Shown here: positions 11,768-24,400 of the stretch, in pieces
How positions within the stretch are numbered: position 1 is the first letter of the stretch
Layout of the letters: the number at the start of each line of letters is the position of its first letter
Assembly: GCA_036250195.1 (NCBI GenBank)
Contig: JAVHZZ010000006.1
Coordinates: 186,991,850 to 187,055,849, forward strand
Direction: 5' to 3'
Length of the DNA stretch: 64,000 bases
From: Mixophyes australis
Taxonomy: Eukaryota; Chordata; Amphibia; Anura; Limnodynastidae
The notes under the pieces: model-generated
Databases searched by the model: none
What the model was told of the DNA's origin: nothing
What the model saw: the letters and a program-made list of their open reading frames with translations, nothing else
Program-made: the position numbers and the translations under genes

Positions 11768-12060
11768 CAGATCATCATCATCAGCAGCTATTTATATAGT
11801 GCCACTAATTCCTCAGCGCTGTACAGAGAACTCACTCACATCACTCCCTACCCCATTGGAGCTTGCAGTCAAATTTCCCTAACACACACATACACACAGA
11901 GAGACTAGAGTCAATTTGAGAGCAGTCAATTAACCTATTAGTATATTTTTGGACTGTGGGAGGAAACCAGAGCACCCGAAGGAAACCCACACAAACACGG
12001 GGAGAACATACAAACTCCACACAGATAAGGCCATGGTCGGCAATCAAACTCATAACTCAT
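11768..12060. repeat. Dispersed repeat copy (cagcgctgtacagagaactc / aaacacggggagaaca)
   Basis: Starts with an ATC microsatellite and 'tatttatatagtgccactaattc', passes through 'cagcgctgtacagagaactcactc', an ACAC tract and 'ggaggaaacc.gagcacccg.aggaaaccc'. The copy at 61098-61310 matches the first two thirds; 1-140 is the same family in reverse. Widespread vertebrate-type interspersed repeat; family not named. Confidence 0.65.
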
Positions 12061-12343
12061 AACCCAGATATAATCATGTTCACACAAAAAACTGTTTAAT
12101 TGAGAACTACATTTTGTACTTATTCCCCCACTCCATGTCTATTTAAGTTTTATTCTTTAAATATATACTCAAGGGTCCCTTCCTACTACCAACATAATTA
12201 ATAATGATTGGAAGCATCTGCTGCTGATTATATCCACTGCTCTATCTGTGTATACTTACACACTTAGGAATGGATAGAGGAACATCCTGTGCTCTGCACA
12301 GCTCTAGGTCTCAGACTATATCTCCGTCATTTCTTACTATAAG

Positions 12344-12633
12344 CAGTGGCGCACGCAGGGGGGGTTTCTGAGTCTCTAGAAACCCCCCCTGCGCTAACTA
12401 AGTGGCCACTGTCCTATACAGCAGCCACGGCGCTGTCAAAGAAGCGTCTGCGGCGGTGCTGTATCGTATACAGCACCGCCGCAGACGCTTCTTAGACAGC
12501 ACCGCGGCTGCTGTATAGGACAGCGCTGGCGAAACAGAGCGCGGGCGCATGCGCAGCAGCTTTCTCTCGTTTTTTGGGGTTTTTTTGGGTCGGCGGGGAG
12601 AAACCCCCCCCGACAATCCTCGTTGCGCCCCTG
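12344..12633. mobile_element. Foldback MITE, 290 bp, with a 111-bp near-perfect central palindrome
   Basis: Ends cagtggcgcacgcaggg and cgttgcgcccctg are inverted; ATAAG occurs directly outside both ends, a possible 5-bp duplication. The core (12411-12521) is a palindrome with ~54-nt arms, gtcctatacagc to gctgtataggac, round the 3-nt centre cgt at 12468-12470. GC-rich, unlike its surroundings. Non-coding; the minus-strand frames are incidental. Confidence 0.8.
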
Positions 12634-14129
12634 ATAAGCCTCCATCGAGTAACATAAAGTAAAAGACAGATTAGATGAAAATTGAATTTCTATTGATTAT
12701 TAGCCATTCACGTGAGGCTCGAATCAAACAGGATACTTTGTTATCTCCGAGTAGGCTTCTGAAACTGATGTAAACCAGCAAATACTTTGCATTGCATTAT
12801 GATGGAAAAATGGTTAGATCCGTAACGCTGATAAGAATAGACCCGTTTCTTGACAAGCTTTTTAATCAGAATAGAAATATAAAACCTGATAGGAAAATAA
12901 GTATTCAACTCTGATTTCCTAATCTCGAGAGCCCTTCCTTCATGAGAATATTGTTATTTTAATGTCACAGTTTCGCATTGGTATATAGAATTAGATATCT
13001 GATTGACTCTCACTCATGGTTTCTGTCTTTCCATTAGATTGGTGTAATATCTGAGGAATCACAGGTGTATTATATAATGAGTCCTGGGATAGAGCTCTGT
13101 GACCCAATGAGCTATAGGAACACAATATTCCTCTTTTGGAACTGCTTAATGAACCCTGACAGCTCTTAAAATGCAAATAGCTGTAATACGAATAGAAGTC
13201 CTAATTCCTTTCCTGGCAGACGGACATCTGCACAAAGTGATAATAAAGTGGTTAAACCTCGCTGGGGGGAACAAAAATTCAGTCATGTGTTATTCATTAG
13301 TGAATATTTCTTTCCTGTCTAATACATGTCTGGCTGACAACCACATAATTAGAGGAGAAAATATACAGTCTACAGACAGCACTAGCAATAGCCTTTAGTC
13401 TGGGATCCAGGACTTGGGTTTAATCCTCCCTAGGGTTCTATCTTTAAATTGAATCAATACAAACATTATAGAGATTATTTAAATGTAATACTGTGAACTG
13501 AATTTACAGTATGGGCCCCTGGTGTCTTGGTGATTAACAGATAGTTGTCTGTTGATATAAAGAATCACTTTAAATATTGATTTCCCTTTTTGACAGTTAA
13601 AATGTTATCACAAAAACATTATAACTGATTTATTCCTGGAGAAATAAATTTATGTACCTTCCTGTTCTGTCTGTCTATTAGCTCTGTCCATATGAACGTG
13701 CAGAATTCTAGGATCATGGTTGCTTCTGTTCCTTGAAATATTTAAATGCTATAACCATCCTAGTTCCTCTCTGTGTTGTTTTCTTGTTTCACTCATTGGT
13801 CTTTCTTGCAGTGATATGCAATACGAAGGATCATTTGCAAAAATGCAAAAGCATAAAATATTTCTTGAGCAAAGGCACCTATTTGTTTCATGTGTACCTA
13901 GGTACACACCCACATTCTTGTGTTTGGAACAGCTCTTGGAAAATCAATCTGCATCTAGCTATGCTTGATTGCAAGTCCAACTGGTAATATCTGTATAGTG
14001 GAAAGAAAGAAAATGTAACTTCAAAGCTCATCTGTGAGGATTTGAGATTTTCTATCTACGGGGGAGCACACAGCAAAATGTATGGATGTGATATGAAGAG
14101 AGGTTGTCACACGAGATTACACTGAAGTA
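12634..14129. other. Intron between receptor exons, nothing recognised
   Basis: AT-rich intronic sequence. The short frames at 12991-13398 and 13720-13987 lack splice signals or family motifs. Confidence 0.5.
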
Positions 14130-14490
14130 TTTGACACTGTAGGCAAAAAGCTGAGGGTACAGCTGAGTACACAAAGTGGAATACAGAGAGTTTGTAGGCA
14201 CTGCCTGGGCAGCACATAATGAGTACTAAGGTGCACAAAGGTGTTGGCACTGGTTGGACACACATAGTGTGAAATAAGGTACATGGAGGGTTTGGCACTG
14301 GTTGAAGAGCGTATAGCGTGAAATAAGGTACACGCAGGTGTTGGCACTGGGTGAACAACGAATAGCATGTAATGAGGTACGCGGATGTGTTGGCACTGAT
14401 TGCACAGTGTGTCTCGTACAGTAAGATATACAGAGGTGTTGGCAGTTGGCACAGTATTGCTGTAGAACAAAGACAGGCAGCAAGTGTAGT
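14130..14490. repeat. 49-bp minisatellite
   Basis: The motif 'gttggcactg.ttg' starts at 14194 (variant), 14243, 14291, 14340, 14389 and 14438, i.e. every 48-49 bp, with 'aataaggtac' in each unit. Because 49 is not a multiple of three, minus-strand frames in all phases stay open and look alike (e.g. 14107-14573). They are repeat artefacts. Confidence 0.9.
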
Positions 14491-16870
14491 GGAGTACACA
14501 CACACAGATGACAATAACTAGCAGGCGGAATTGGCACAAGCAAATACATTGGTGAGGAGTCTAAGATTCTCACCGAACTTTACTTGAGATACCCTCAAGA
14601 GGATATGGACTTCGCTCAGTGAGGAACCTGGTTGTAGCCCATTGCAGTTGGTCCCCTCCATGAAAGCAGCAGACTACTTAGCTGGTATAAGGACTCTGCC
14701 GAAAACACATCAGATGGAAATGCGGGTATGGGTGTGTTGCTGTTGGGTAGACGGGACACAGGAATCAAAGAAACACGAATGGCTGCTAAACTTCCTAGTA
14801 TAGTCCTGGAGAGGAAGTATTGATGTTGGACACAATTGATACTCAGGCACAGATGAGTGCACTGTGCAGGTTCACATAGTGTCATAGTGAATGGTTCATT
14901 GTGATTCCCTGCATGTGTCATCAGTACTCAAGGTTAGTTGTAACACCCATGAAAGCTATTATGTCATCTCTAGCCTGAGGCTGAGCCCAGATGGGTTCTG
15001 TTAAAGATTCTAATTGGCTTTTCTCCCATTTTGTGGGGAGGAATGTGTCATGGAAAGCAAGCACTGTCCCCTAAATGCTACTTCTTATCACTTCTTCCCA
15101 TTTTACCCATTGCTGGGAGTTTGTGAGTATTAACCAACTTGCTGCATGGAGGACCTCTATTCTTGTTCCTGACATTCTGATATTGGATTTCCTTTTGAAC
15201 CCTCAAGGTCACCTGTTTATTCCCAATGACCTCCTTTTTGTGGCACAACTCAATGAATCAGTGTAACCAAAGTCCCAACACTAAAATGAGAGTGAGGGGT
15301 GAGTACTGGAAGTTGACTTACATGATAATGGGATGAGACTCCTGCAGTAGGGCTATTTAATGCAGCCTAGTGTGCTAGAAACTACAATTTCTAGTATGCC
15401 CAGGCAGCAAGCAGCTAAGAAATTACAGAGCTCGCTGAATTGGGCTTTATGGCACTAGATTAGAAGAAATAGGAGGAGAAACATGGAAGAGTGTCAGACA
15501 GGGAGTTAGGAGTGGTCATAGTCCATTCAGCAGCCAAGAGGAGCCATACTTGCACAGATGCAAGGGTCTGGATGGCTAGGAACCTGCCATTAGTGAGAAA
15601 AACCCAGCAAGTTTGACGACTGCAAGTTTGAGAGTCCTGAATGTGGTCAGATGAGAAGAGACCCTGCCCAGCACTTGAAGTGCTGAGGAAAACAGAACAT
15701 ACAGGCAATGTGAACACTGACAAGTGAGGCTTCATGGGACGAACGCACTTAAAGGGAGACAGGGTTTGTTATAAGCTGAACACTAACCTGAAGTGCTTAA
15801 CATTGGGTTGGGCTCGACCAGTGGGAGCTCTAAGGGGAGGGACCTTGATTGATATAGTAGGCTGCACTTCCTGTACTGCCTCATTCCTATAGCACAAGAT
15901 CCCACCCACCCACTCCTCGATGTGTACATTTCTGGGTTAATATTGCGGTAGGAAGGCACTGCGTTCAGCGGCTGATTTGTGGGTGCACAGGTAGTTGGTC
16001 GTAGGTCACTGTTCCCTAGGAGGCACCAGTAACTCCCTTTTTGGTCCTTCGGTGAGGAGGGTCCCTGTCCGGCTCGGTGAGGGAGGGCAGCGTGAGTTTT
16101 AAAGGGGCAGTCACTCTGACGCCAACTCAGCGCAAGTGATGATGGGATTTGTTCCCCTGTGATTGTGGACGTACGGCGGTTTGCGCCAGTCCACTTGTGA
16201 TATAGTGTTACCAGCTTGAGAGCTGTTTCGCAGTGCCCTTTCTCCGCCACCATAGGTTTAGTTAAATTCAAACTTATAATAAAAGTTCTGGCATTTTTAA
16301 TAACTTATCCAAGTCTCAGTGTGTTTAATTGCATCCAAATGTTTAGTTTCTTTTAAGGTGTGATGTGAGGTTTATGGGGACGTACATAGTGAGCCCTTTA
16401 TGTGCATGAAAGTCTAAGATCCAGGCATAATAGTACAGAGAGTACAGAGAGTACCCCATTATGAGAGACTGTATGAGAGACTGTAAGAGATGAGACAGTT
16501 TTGAGACCCTATAGACAGAGTCACCAATCTTGCAAAACAAACTACCAAAATTGACAGACAATGGGAGTCTGCCATAGCCAGAAATTAACTTGCCAAAGCT
16601 GCTGTAAAAAGTTGCCAGAGAAGCAGGGGGATAAAACATCCTTGCACTACATTCTCATTGTCTATTGAAATTGCATTAATAATAATTATAACTGTCATTC
16701 ATCTTTTATTGTATTGTTCATGGATTTGTTAATTGTATTCAGATATTGAAATATTTATGCGCCTTATATTTTTTCATTATTCTGTAATTGATTACTACTA
16801 CTTAATTTTCATCTGCCTGTCAATCTACATCATGGGTTTATATGACTAGAGGGTCCCCACACATGCAGGT
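14491..16870. other. Unclassified intronic repeats, possibly LTR-derived
   Basis: Moderately GC-rich with several open frames (e.g. 15783-16271 minus, 162 codons) and no recognisable protein motif. An AATAAA-containing stretch (ttataataaaagttctgg, about 16276) followed by a T-rich run and 'cagtgtgtttaattgc' resembles the end of an LTR. I could not find paired ends or target duplications. Confidence 0.3.
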
Positions 16871-17989
16871 TTTCAGCAATGTCTCTTTAAGGTGTCGGGA
16901 CACAGGTGTGGTAACAGGGTGCAGTGGATACAGATGTCTCAATGATTTGGGTGCCCGACCATCTCTATAATAGTAAACTCTTTTATTAAATTACTTCCTC
17001 ATTCTAGCACAATACTTGGTATCAAATAAATAAATTTAAAATATTTACAGCTATGTTCTCAGTTCTTAACCAGTTAGCAAGAATATGGTTGCATCACATA
17101 TTTTTCTCCATTAACTTCTCCTGCAGAAACTCTTAACACATCTAGAGGTTTTAGTAAGACAGTTCACCTATCTTGAGTTTTAAAGCACAGTTCATATCTC
17201 CTCAATCCTTATGAACATAGACAGTTCAGTAAATGCTGTGTATCAAATCAATATCAAAGTCACCGTACATATCTCAACATAGTGGTTCCAGACATCCACT
17301 TGCAGGTCACATGTCAGCCTCTCCCCACTCTCCATCTGCAGGCACACTTAGGCTGTCTACTCTCCTCCTTCCAACATAAGCATGCTCCGCACTTGACACT
17401 CAGTGCAGCTTTACTGTTTGCACTTGTAACACATCTCCCTCATTTAGTGCAGAGTCACTTATGCAGCTTTATACTCCTCCTCAGCGATGATATTACACTC
17501 ACTTGCTTGACTCAACTTAGGTTCTGACACTATTCTCTACTGTACTCTCAGTCATACTCACCCTTCCTCTGCGGGGGTAAATTCCCTTGATCTGGCACCC
17601 CTTATGTGCAGATCTCAGCCCCTCCTGGGTCTTACTCTCTCTGGTGCCTTCTCTTAGTCACATCAGATACATCTGCACTGCTTCAATGCAGCATGGCTAC
17701 CCTCACCATAGGGTCACTCCGATACGTCCTCATTCAGGACAGGCTTTTTATTATGGGAACTCCTTCCCCTTCTTGTGGCTCTCTGAACCTCGGGACTCTT
17801 TCCCCTGTTTATAGGCAGCCATGCTCTGAGGTAATTTTCCCTAAAATCTTTCCCATTTCATTTATATTCACTTAATTATGATGTTCTTTGGCCCCTCATG
17901 TCAGCAGACCATGGACCTGTTCCCGAATTTGCCAGAAGATTTTGGGACCTCCTCCCCTCTGTCCCAGATTCTGTCTGTCACACTCTCCC
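16871..17989. other. Unclassified sequence next to an LTR-like repeat
   Basis: Pyrimidine-rich, no coding motif. If the LTR-like segment at 17990-19154 reads leftwards, this side would be its internal part, but no gag or pol similarity is visible. Confidence 0.25.
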
Positions 17990-19154
17990 TGTCACGGGAA
18001 GAGAGGTATTCACCAGGGATCCCCGCAAGGGGATATGGTCTTGGCTGCTCTCTAACTGCAGGTCGCGGTCCTCTAGGAGGCAGAGAGCAGGGTACGAAAA
18101 CCCAGACACAGATGAGATTCGAGGCTGAGCTGGAGCACCGGAAAGTAAGTGCATAGATAGATCTGCGGAACGAAATGGAATGGCAGCAGAGCACTGGATA
18201 GTGAAGATCCTAGTAGGTAAAATAACACAGGATCTATGCTGATGCACAGTGCTCCAAAGAGCAGGTCGCAATCAGGGTTGAGAGGCAGATGACCGAAATT
18301 AGAGAAAGATGCGATGAGCTGCAGAGCACAGGAGCACTGAGATCCCGGTGAACATTATAGTCTAAAAACAGGATCGATGATGATACACAATGCTCTGTAG
18401 ATTAGCTGCAGATCTTGATCATGGAACAGGTAACACGAGTACAACCGAGAAGTGACAGCTGCAGGTAACTGCAGCGCTGAGATCCTGATGGGCAGTATGG
18501 CCTGGAAGCAGGATCGATGATGTTGCGCAATGTTCTGCAGGTTTGCCACAGGTTTTGATCATGGAACAAGTAACACGAATACAATGGAGAGGTGGAAGCT
18601 GCAGGTAACTGAAGCGCTGAGGTCCCGAGAGGCAGTATAGCCTGGAAGCAGGATCAATGATGATGCGTGATGGGCTGCAGGTTTTCCACAGGTCTTGTTC
18701 GTGGAACAGGTAACTCGAGTACAAACGATACCAATAGAAGATTGGAGTAAGAGAGAACAGCGTCCTCACAGGGGGTGAGACCTGAAGATCTGACAATGGA
18801 AGGTAGAAGGAAGTGCTTTAAATAGTGAACTGACCTACTGTCAGCCAATGAGAATATAGGGGAAGCTTGAAAATGCCGGGCTTGCACATGCGCAGCAACT
18901 GCCGGCCAATATCCTCCAAAAGGAACGCCAAGCACACCAAACGATAGCGGTAGTCAAGGGAAACCATAATAACATTAATCCTAGACAGAATAGCAGGTAA
19001 GATGTGTGATTCTCCCCAAACACTTCTCTTTAGCTGATACCTGCCTTATGTTTCAAAGCAACTGTTCCTTGTGTGTCTCCTCTGGGTCCTAGTGCAGGGG
19101 CCACACACTCAGTCACTGGGCGGTATGAATTATAACACCAAAGGGGGCGTTACA
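17990..19154 (-). repeat. LTR-like repeat R1 with ~140-bp internal tandem repeats
   Basis: Read on the minus strand it starts tgtaacgcccc and may end ...cccgtgaca. It includes a TATA-like atttaaagc and two to three ~140-bp units marked by 'gctgcaggtaactg.agcgctga' at 18458 and 18598. The unit and the 'gcaggtcgc.gtcctctag' block recur in reverse at 45812-46272 plus 48182-48560 (R3), and the block alone in a diverged form near 33400 (R2). Borders and class (LTR retrotransposon) are inferred; no matching target duplication was found. Confidence 0.45.
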
Positions 19155-19382
19155 CCGATAACTACCAGCAATATGTCATTCATTTACATCTGGTGGTCGT
19201 TTGAAGATTGATCACTTTTGCCTTTCTATTTTTTTCACAAATTTTTAAATATATAAAATCAGTTCACATTTCAATAAAATAACCTAAAATGCAGTGACAG
19301 GCAGCATCATTTCAACTCAAGCTAAATAAAATAAAATAAAAACATATTGTCATATTTTGATGGATTTTTATTTTGTGCACAG

Positions 19383-19515
19383 GAATCTTCACTGTCCCAG
19401 AAATTTTATACATTTGAACTTATTTGTGTCTTTCATCATACGCGGAGCTGCCGTGTTCATTAAAGATGCCATATTTTTTGCTGATGAGGATGTTGACCAC
19501 TGCACCATGTCTACG
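19383..19515 (+). CDS. Class B1 GPCR exon encoding ICL1, TM2 and ECL1 (133 nt)
   Basis: Acceptor CACAG, donor GTAATA. After the one base completing the split Arg, it encodes [20 protein letters not shown] and continues to [18 protein letters not shown]. LHCxRN(F/Y)IH..LF.SFI.R is the class B TM2 signature. Pro in place of the more common Thr before RN, and the D-x-DHC-x-ST pattern in ECL1, resemble GHRH receptors more than VIP, PACAP or secretin receptors; this paralogue call is from remembered family patterns. The 133-nt length is the conserved size for this exon. Followed 106 bp later by the next exon. Confidence 0.95.
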
Positions 19516-19621
19516 GTAATAGACTGTAATATCTGTAACACTTGAGATATGGTTATTTCTACATAAAAATATATTGTAATTGTTTATGCTGGCATGACCT
19601 ACATGCTTATTTATTTTACAG

Positions 19622-19775
19622 ACAAGCTGTAAGGCAGCCATCGTTTTCTTCCAATACTCAGTCCTTGCTAATTTCTCCTGGTTACTCGTGGAGGGAATGT
19701 ATCTGCACACATTGCTCACCCTCACATTTACCTCACAAAGAAGATATTTTTGGTGGTATATTGTCATTGGCTGGG
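19622..19775 (+). CDS. Class B1 GPCR exon encoding TM3 and start of TM4 (154 nt)
   Basis: Acceptor TTTTACAG, donor GTAAGT. Encodes TSCKAAIVFFQYSVLANFSW, then LLVEGMYLHTLL, and ends in FWWYIVIGW plus one base of a Gly codon. The Cys in SCK is the conserved TM3 Cys that pairs with ECL2. WLLVEG.YL is the class B hallmark holding the E of the HETX network, and IGWG is the TM4 motif. The 154-nt length is the conserved exon size. No stop or frameshift, so the gene appears intact here. Confidence 0.96.
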
Positions 19776-21310
19776 GTAAGTGCTAATACACAAAGCAATT
19801 ATTATTGTGATTAATATATATTTTAAAAGCAACATTAACAATTTCTTGTGAAGTTTCTGTATTAAGCAAAAAGGAAAGAGCCTACTGTTTTCAGTGCTAC
19901 ATCCAATTGAGGAGGTGGGTGTAAGCATTAGGGGAGTGGCCTAGTATCCTAATTTTTTCTTTTAGTATATTGTTAGGAATGTGTAATTCATAGCAACAAA
20001 TCAGCAATCATCTTTGATGAGTTTAAAGGAGTTTAAACTATAAAAGCAAATGTTTGATTGGTTGCAATGGGTTACTGAACGTTTAATTCCCAAAAGAATT
20101 TGAGCCATTGGCACAATAATTTAGCACCAACCTTTTTGAGTGTGCTTCCCTCGTTTTATTTTACAAATTATTGTGACACAAACTAACGAAAATTAATTTG
20201 AAAAAAATTGATGAAATGCATCGTTCTTTGTACTTCTAGGCTTTGGCATTTCGAACTTTAGTACGACCTCTTATAGTAAAACTTCTTTGCCTCGTAAATA
20301 TTCTTACATACTATCATAACTTCCTTTTATGCTTATATCTATGCCTAGAAAGATATTTGAGTCTTTCTTAATTTATCTGTAAGATCATGCACATCTTAGT
20401 GACCTTTTTTTTTGAATTTAGATGAGGTCTACAGAACAATATGCAGTAATATAGGTGACTAAAGAGCTCAGAAGGGGAATCACTATCTCTCTCTTCCTCT
20501 GAGAGAAACCATGACTGTACTATCCAATCATCTACCCCTGTATTGATGTCATGTGTGAATATTATAAACTGGTCTGAATTCTAGTGCTGTATTTTCTCTT
20601 GTGCGTATGATTTATGTCTAATGTACAGCAATGTCACTTACCTGTTGGGTTGCTTTTAAAACATGAGGCAAATATCTTTTGTCTTTCCCTCTCTCCTCCT
20701 TCTTTTCCACTTGATTGTTTACTTTATCTGTGATAACCTGGGCTCATTTTTTGTCATGCAATTTATTTCTTTATTTTCCCTGCTTGTGTCTTTTCTATAT
20801 TCTGTCAGTCTTGTTCAAAATAAAACGTAGATTCTTTTTGTGAAAGCTGGGAAAGTAGTTAACATTTTCACCCTTGAGTAGAGATTCTTTTGCTATATGG
20901 TTATTTGGTATTTTGATCAGCTGACAAATTTGTCAAATGTATTAAATTGTTAATAAGCTGAAGCCATTATTTCCCACCAGCAGTTTCATTAGCAAAATGA
21001 GAGATTAGGATGACCCTGATTCCTATAGCAATCAAGTACTCTCATGTTCAATCCACTTCTCTGTTGACTTGTTGCTTAATCATTTCATGTCATTTTAAGG
21101 CACAAAAGGCCAAAAGACATATTTTTAAATGGTCATATTACTTAATGCATATTTGAAAAACTTGCAAAATTTCCATGGATTTGGAAGTTTAGTTAGTATT
21201 TTTCTGTGCCTGTTAGATATTTCTTTACAGTATACTTTAGAGTATAGTGAGAATGTGATCATAGTTCTTATGTTTGAAGGTTACCTTTATAGTTTGCTTG
21301 TCTTCTTCAG
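19776..21310. other. Receptor intron, 1.5 kb, nothing recognised
   Basis: AT-rich intronic sequence with no recognisable repeat or RNA. Confidence 0.6.
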
Positions 21311-21371
21311 GTCTTCCAGCAATTACAATTGCAGTTTGGATAAAAACAAGAATCAGCTTTGATGATAATGG
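21311..21371 (+). CDS. Class B1 GPCR exon encoding TM4 to ECL2 (61 nt)
   Basis: Acceptor CTTCTTCAG, donor GTAAGA. The two leading bases complete the IGWG Gly; then LPAITIAVWIKTRISFDDN follows, ending in two bases (GG) of a Gly codon completed by the next exon. GWG-LP and the W in TM4 are class B features. The 61-nt size is the conserved length in secretin-family genes. The following intron is about 34 kb (21372-55434) and contains most mobile elements of the window. Confidence 0.95.
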
Positions 21372-21419
21372 GTAAGAAATCTTTTTTTGCTATAATACTA
21401 TTCTACCCTTTGGACACAA

Positions 21420-21665
21420 AGGGCATCATTTAAAGTTAGGAGTAAATCCAGCTAGAAGGTGCACTTTTGCTACTTGGTGGAACTATGTAGCTCTGAGGGG
21501 GAGGGGATTTTAAAATGTGAAGACAAAATTAGAATTGGGAGAGGGATTCACATCTGTCCAGTATTTCTGTGCTACATACAAAAGCAGGGCTTACTTTTCC
21601 TACATGCAACAAAAATACATTTGCACCCCTTGCATTGCAAAATAGTTTGTCAGGTACAGATTTGT
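21420..21665. repeat. Degenerate copy of the 'gggcctgattcattaagg' MITE
   Basis: Shares 'catttgcaccccttgcattg' and 'gtgctacat' with the fuller copies at 32056-32371, 32599-32940 and 58229-58450. Ends are eroded. Confidence 0.5.
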
Positions 21666-22489
21666 AACCTTTATTTGTTTTGTTCTTAACTCTAAATGAA
21701 TCTCACAATGTTTGCTATTATTCTATATTATAGTATGTTGTATATATTTAGCTTTTTTTGTGAACACAATGGTTATTATGACATCTTACTATATTATACA
21801 TATACAGTGGTTATTACTATTGTAGCTTTTCTGCACCAAGGGCAAGGGAATCTTCTGTACTGACCCTGACCAATGTACTAAATTTTGGGGCATGTGGATA
21901 GCTCAAAATGGCAAATTGGTTTGCAGAATATAATAATCCAGTAGAAGAAGAGCATTTATTTTAGTAAAACATAACAAATTGTGAAAAGAAAATTATGAGG
22001 CAGTGAGAAGAGATTATTTAAAATATGGGCAAAATATCTCAGTTAGTATAATTTTATTAATTGCTACATGTTCACTACTATCATTGTTGTACAAATGCTT
22101 GCTCTATTGTGTGTTGTAAATGGAAAATTTGTCTCCTCTTGGCCGCTTTGCACGTTCAACCGTCTTTTTGTGGGAGCTGGGCTTTGGGACAGTAGTCATT
22201 ATCATTGACCAGAGGTGGATTGGCCATAGACCGTTTCAGGCTGATGGCATCCTGAGGCTGCCTGGAGGCAATGAGACAATGACTGTGTGAACATTGTGAG
22301 CTGCAGCAAACCCTGCTCAGCAGACCTGCAGGTCAAGCCTGCAACCTTTATTTATTGGATATGTGTCTGAGGAAGACTGGCTGCTTGATCCATTTCTCTG
22401 GGTTTGACCAGCTATACTTTGACAACCCCTGCTGAGTGAGACATGGGCTGAGAAATTAGAGTGATACAGGCTGAGAGGAAAAAGAGAGA
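21666..22489. other. Intronic sequence, nothing recognised
   Basis: No gene, RNA or repeat I can support. Confidence 0.4.
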
Positions 22490-22800
22490 CAGGCCGAGAG
22501 AGACAGACTGAGAGCTTAGGCAAAGACAGCTGTGACTGAGAAAGAGAAGGAGGCGGAGAGGCAGCTATGCGAAAGAGAAGCTGAGAGGTATAAGCAGTGG
22601 CAGGCTGGGCTGGGGGGCAGGGGGCATCTGCCGCCCCCCCCCCCCCCCCGGCTAGTCCCATAGTGGTCTACCTTGGACCGGGTCACTGGGTCATGTCTTC
22701 CCCAATGGGCTAAAATTAGAATAGAGGGCTTAGAGAGAGACAGACTGAGAGAGACAGCTATGAGAGAAACAGACTGAGAGACAAAGGTCACTTCGATTTA
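22490..22800. repeat. GAGAGACAGACTGAGA-type simple repeat with a C-rich tract
   Basis: Imperfect tandem 'gagagacagactgaga' blocks lie on both sides of a long C run at about 22632-22650. Minus-strand frames (22317-22791) read Leu/Ser-rich low-complexity peptides from this repeat. Confidence 0.75.
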
Positions 22801-22814
22801 TTAACATTTATTTT

Positions 22815-23045
22815 ATGCTCTCTGTATTGTACGTCAGTTACCAGGATGCAATCTGTATTGTATGGTGATCACTGGGATGCTCACTGTATTGTATAACAGT
22901 TACTCGAATGTTCTCTCCATATTGTATATCAGTCTCTGAGATGCTTTTTGCATTGTATAAGGGTAACTGGGTCGCACTCAGTATTCTTGTATTTCAGTCT
23001 CTCAAATACTTCCTGGATTGTATATTGGTCCCTAAAATGCCTGCT
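22815..23045. repeat. ~32-bp degenerate minisatellite
   Basis: The motif 'ctgtattgtat...cagt.ac...gatg' recurs every 31-37 bp for about seven units. No coding content. Confidence 0.65.
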
Positions 23046-24224
23046 GTGACTCTGCCTATCATTGCGTGTTGCATTGGCCTTGTCTATCACTAATGTATCT
23101 AGCGATAATGGTTTGCTAACTATACCTAATTTTATATTGGTCCCGCCTACAGTTGATTTGGTACTGCTTACATGAGGCCACTTTTTAAATTTTCCCAGGG
23201 GCACTTTAACTTACTAATCTGCCCTTGCCATCGACCATGATTGAAGATTATTTTGTTATATTGTTATTTAACCCGAAGCTGGCATAATGGTTAAATATGT
23301 TAAAAAAGTTATGGCCATTATTTATTGCTTTCAGTTTTCTTGTTTTTATTAACTCTCCTCCTGCATGATCAAATAAGTAGTTGGGGTGGAGGAATTGTGG
23401 TTTGGCACCCATGTGCCAAAATCCTGTGTCACCTATAAGGTAGCGGAGATCTCTGCTTCACTTTTGAGTAAAACTGCATTATGTGTAATAACTAAATATT
23501 ATATATGATTCTATTCTGGGGCTCTATGCACATTTTTACATAGAGCTCTAAATATTTAGGAAAAGGAAGTAATGAAAATATTATGGAGCAGAGTGGTGCT
23601 ATATGTAATATTTAGTCATCACATATAGCGCAGTTCTTTATAATATAGCGCAGTTCTTTATAATATATTCACACCGCCAACTCCTTGTCCAAGTATGCCC
23701 CCAAATATATAGCCAGACAAAGCAACCTAGAGGGGAGCACAAATATTTGATTACTTATGTTTTTAGTGCAGACTGGTAACTTTAATAAAAATTAGGAAAT
23801 AGCCTTAGGTCCACCAACAGCATGTCAAGATTGAAGCTTTACTCTCCATTCTAAAATGTTTTAAAGGGGTGCTGAAAGGTAATACATTCTCCTGAGTCTC
23901 AGGGGCTCATGCCCAGAAAGCCCTAGTTTCGGAAGTAGTGTTTTCTGCGCTTACGCAGAAGTAAAAACGCATACTATAGACCAAAAACAGAAATGACTCC
24001 CTCACTGTGCAAAAGTGTCACCCTTCTAACACTTTAGTACCCCTTTCAATAAAATACAGTTTTTATTTTTCTCCTAAAATAGTTTTTTTTAGCATAATTT
24101 ATGAATCATTTATCATTTTTAATTATTTCAAGTTTTAAAAATGTAATATATGATGAAAAATCCAGTCACAGATTTCTAAAGCCATATAAAAACATTTATA
24201 AAAACCTGATAGCATGTGTTTATT
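23046..24224. other. Intronic sequence with a small direct duplication
   Basis: A 19-20-bp duplication (atatagcgcagttctttata) lies at about 23622-23662. Otherwise nothing recognised. Confidence 0.5.
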
Positions 24225-24400
24225 TATTTGTTATTGATTGATTATTGATTATTTATAAAATGTCACCATATAACAGAACACTGTACAGAGAATATTTAAT
24301 CATTCACATCAGTGCCTGCCCCATTGGAGTTTCAATATAAATTCCCTACCACACAAACACATTTTAGGGTACATTGTAAGCAATAGCCAATGAGGCAGCA
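24225..24400. repeat. Degenerate dispersed repeat copy
   Basis: Has 'actgtacagagaat', 'cacatcagtgcctgccccattgg' and 'aattccctaccacacaaac' in the same order as 11768-12060 and 61098-61310. Confidence 0.6.

Noticed and set aside
14107..14573. Three overlapping minus-strand frames of 115-140 codons with similar peptides
   Set aside because: Product of the 49-bp minisatellite, which cycles through the three phases.
15783..16271. 162-codon minus-strand frame
   Set aside because: No recognisable domain, no splice context, and located in LTR-like repeats. Left unannotated as a gene.
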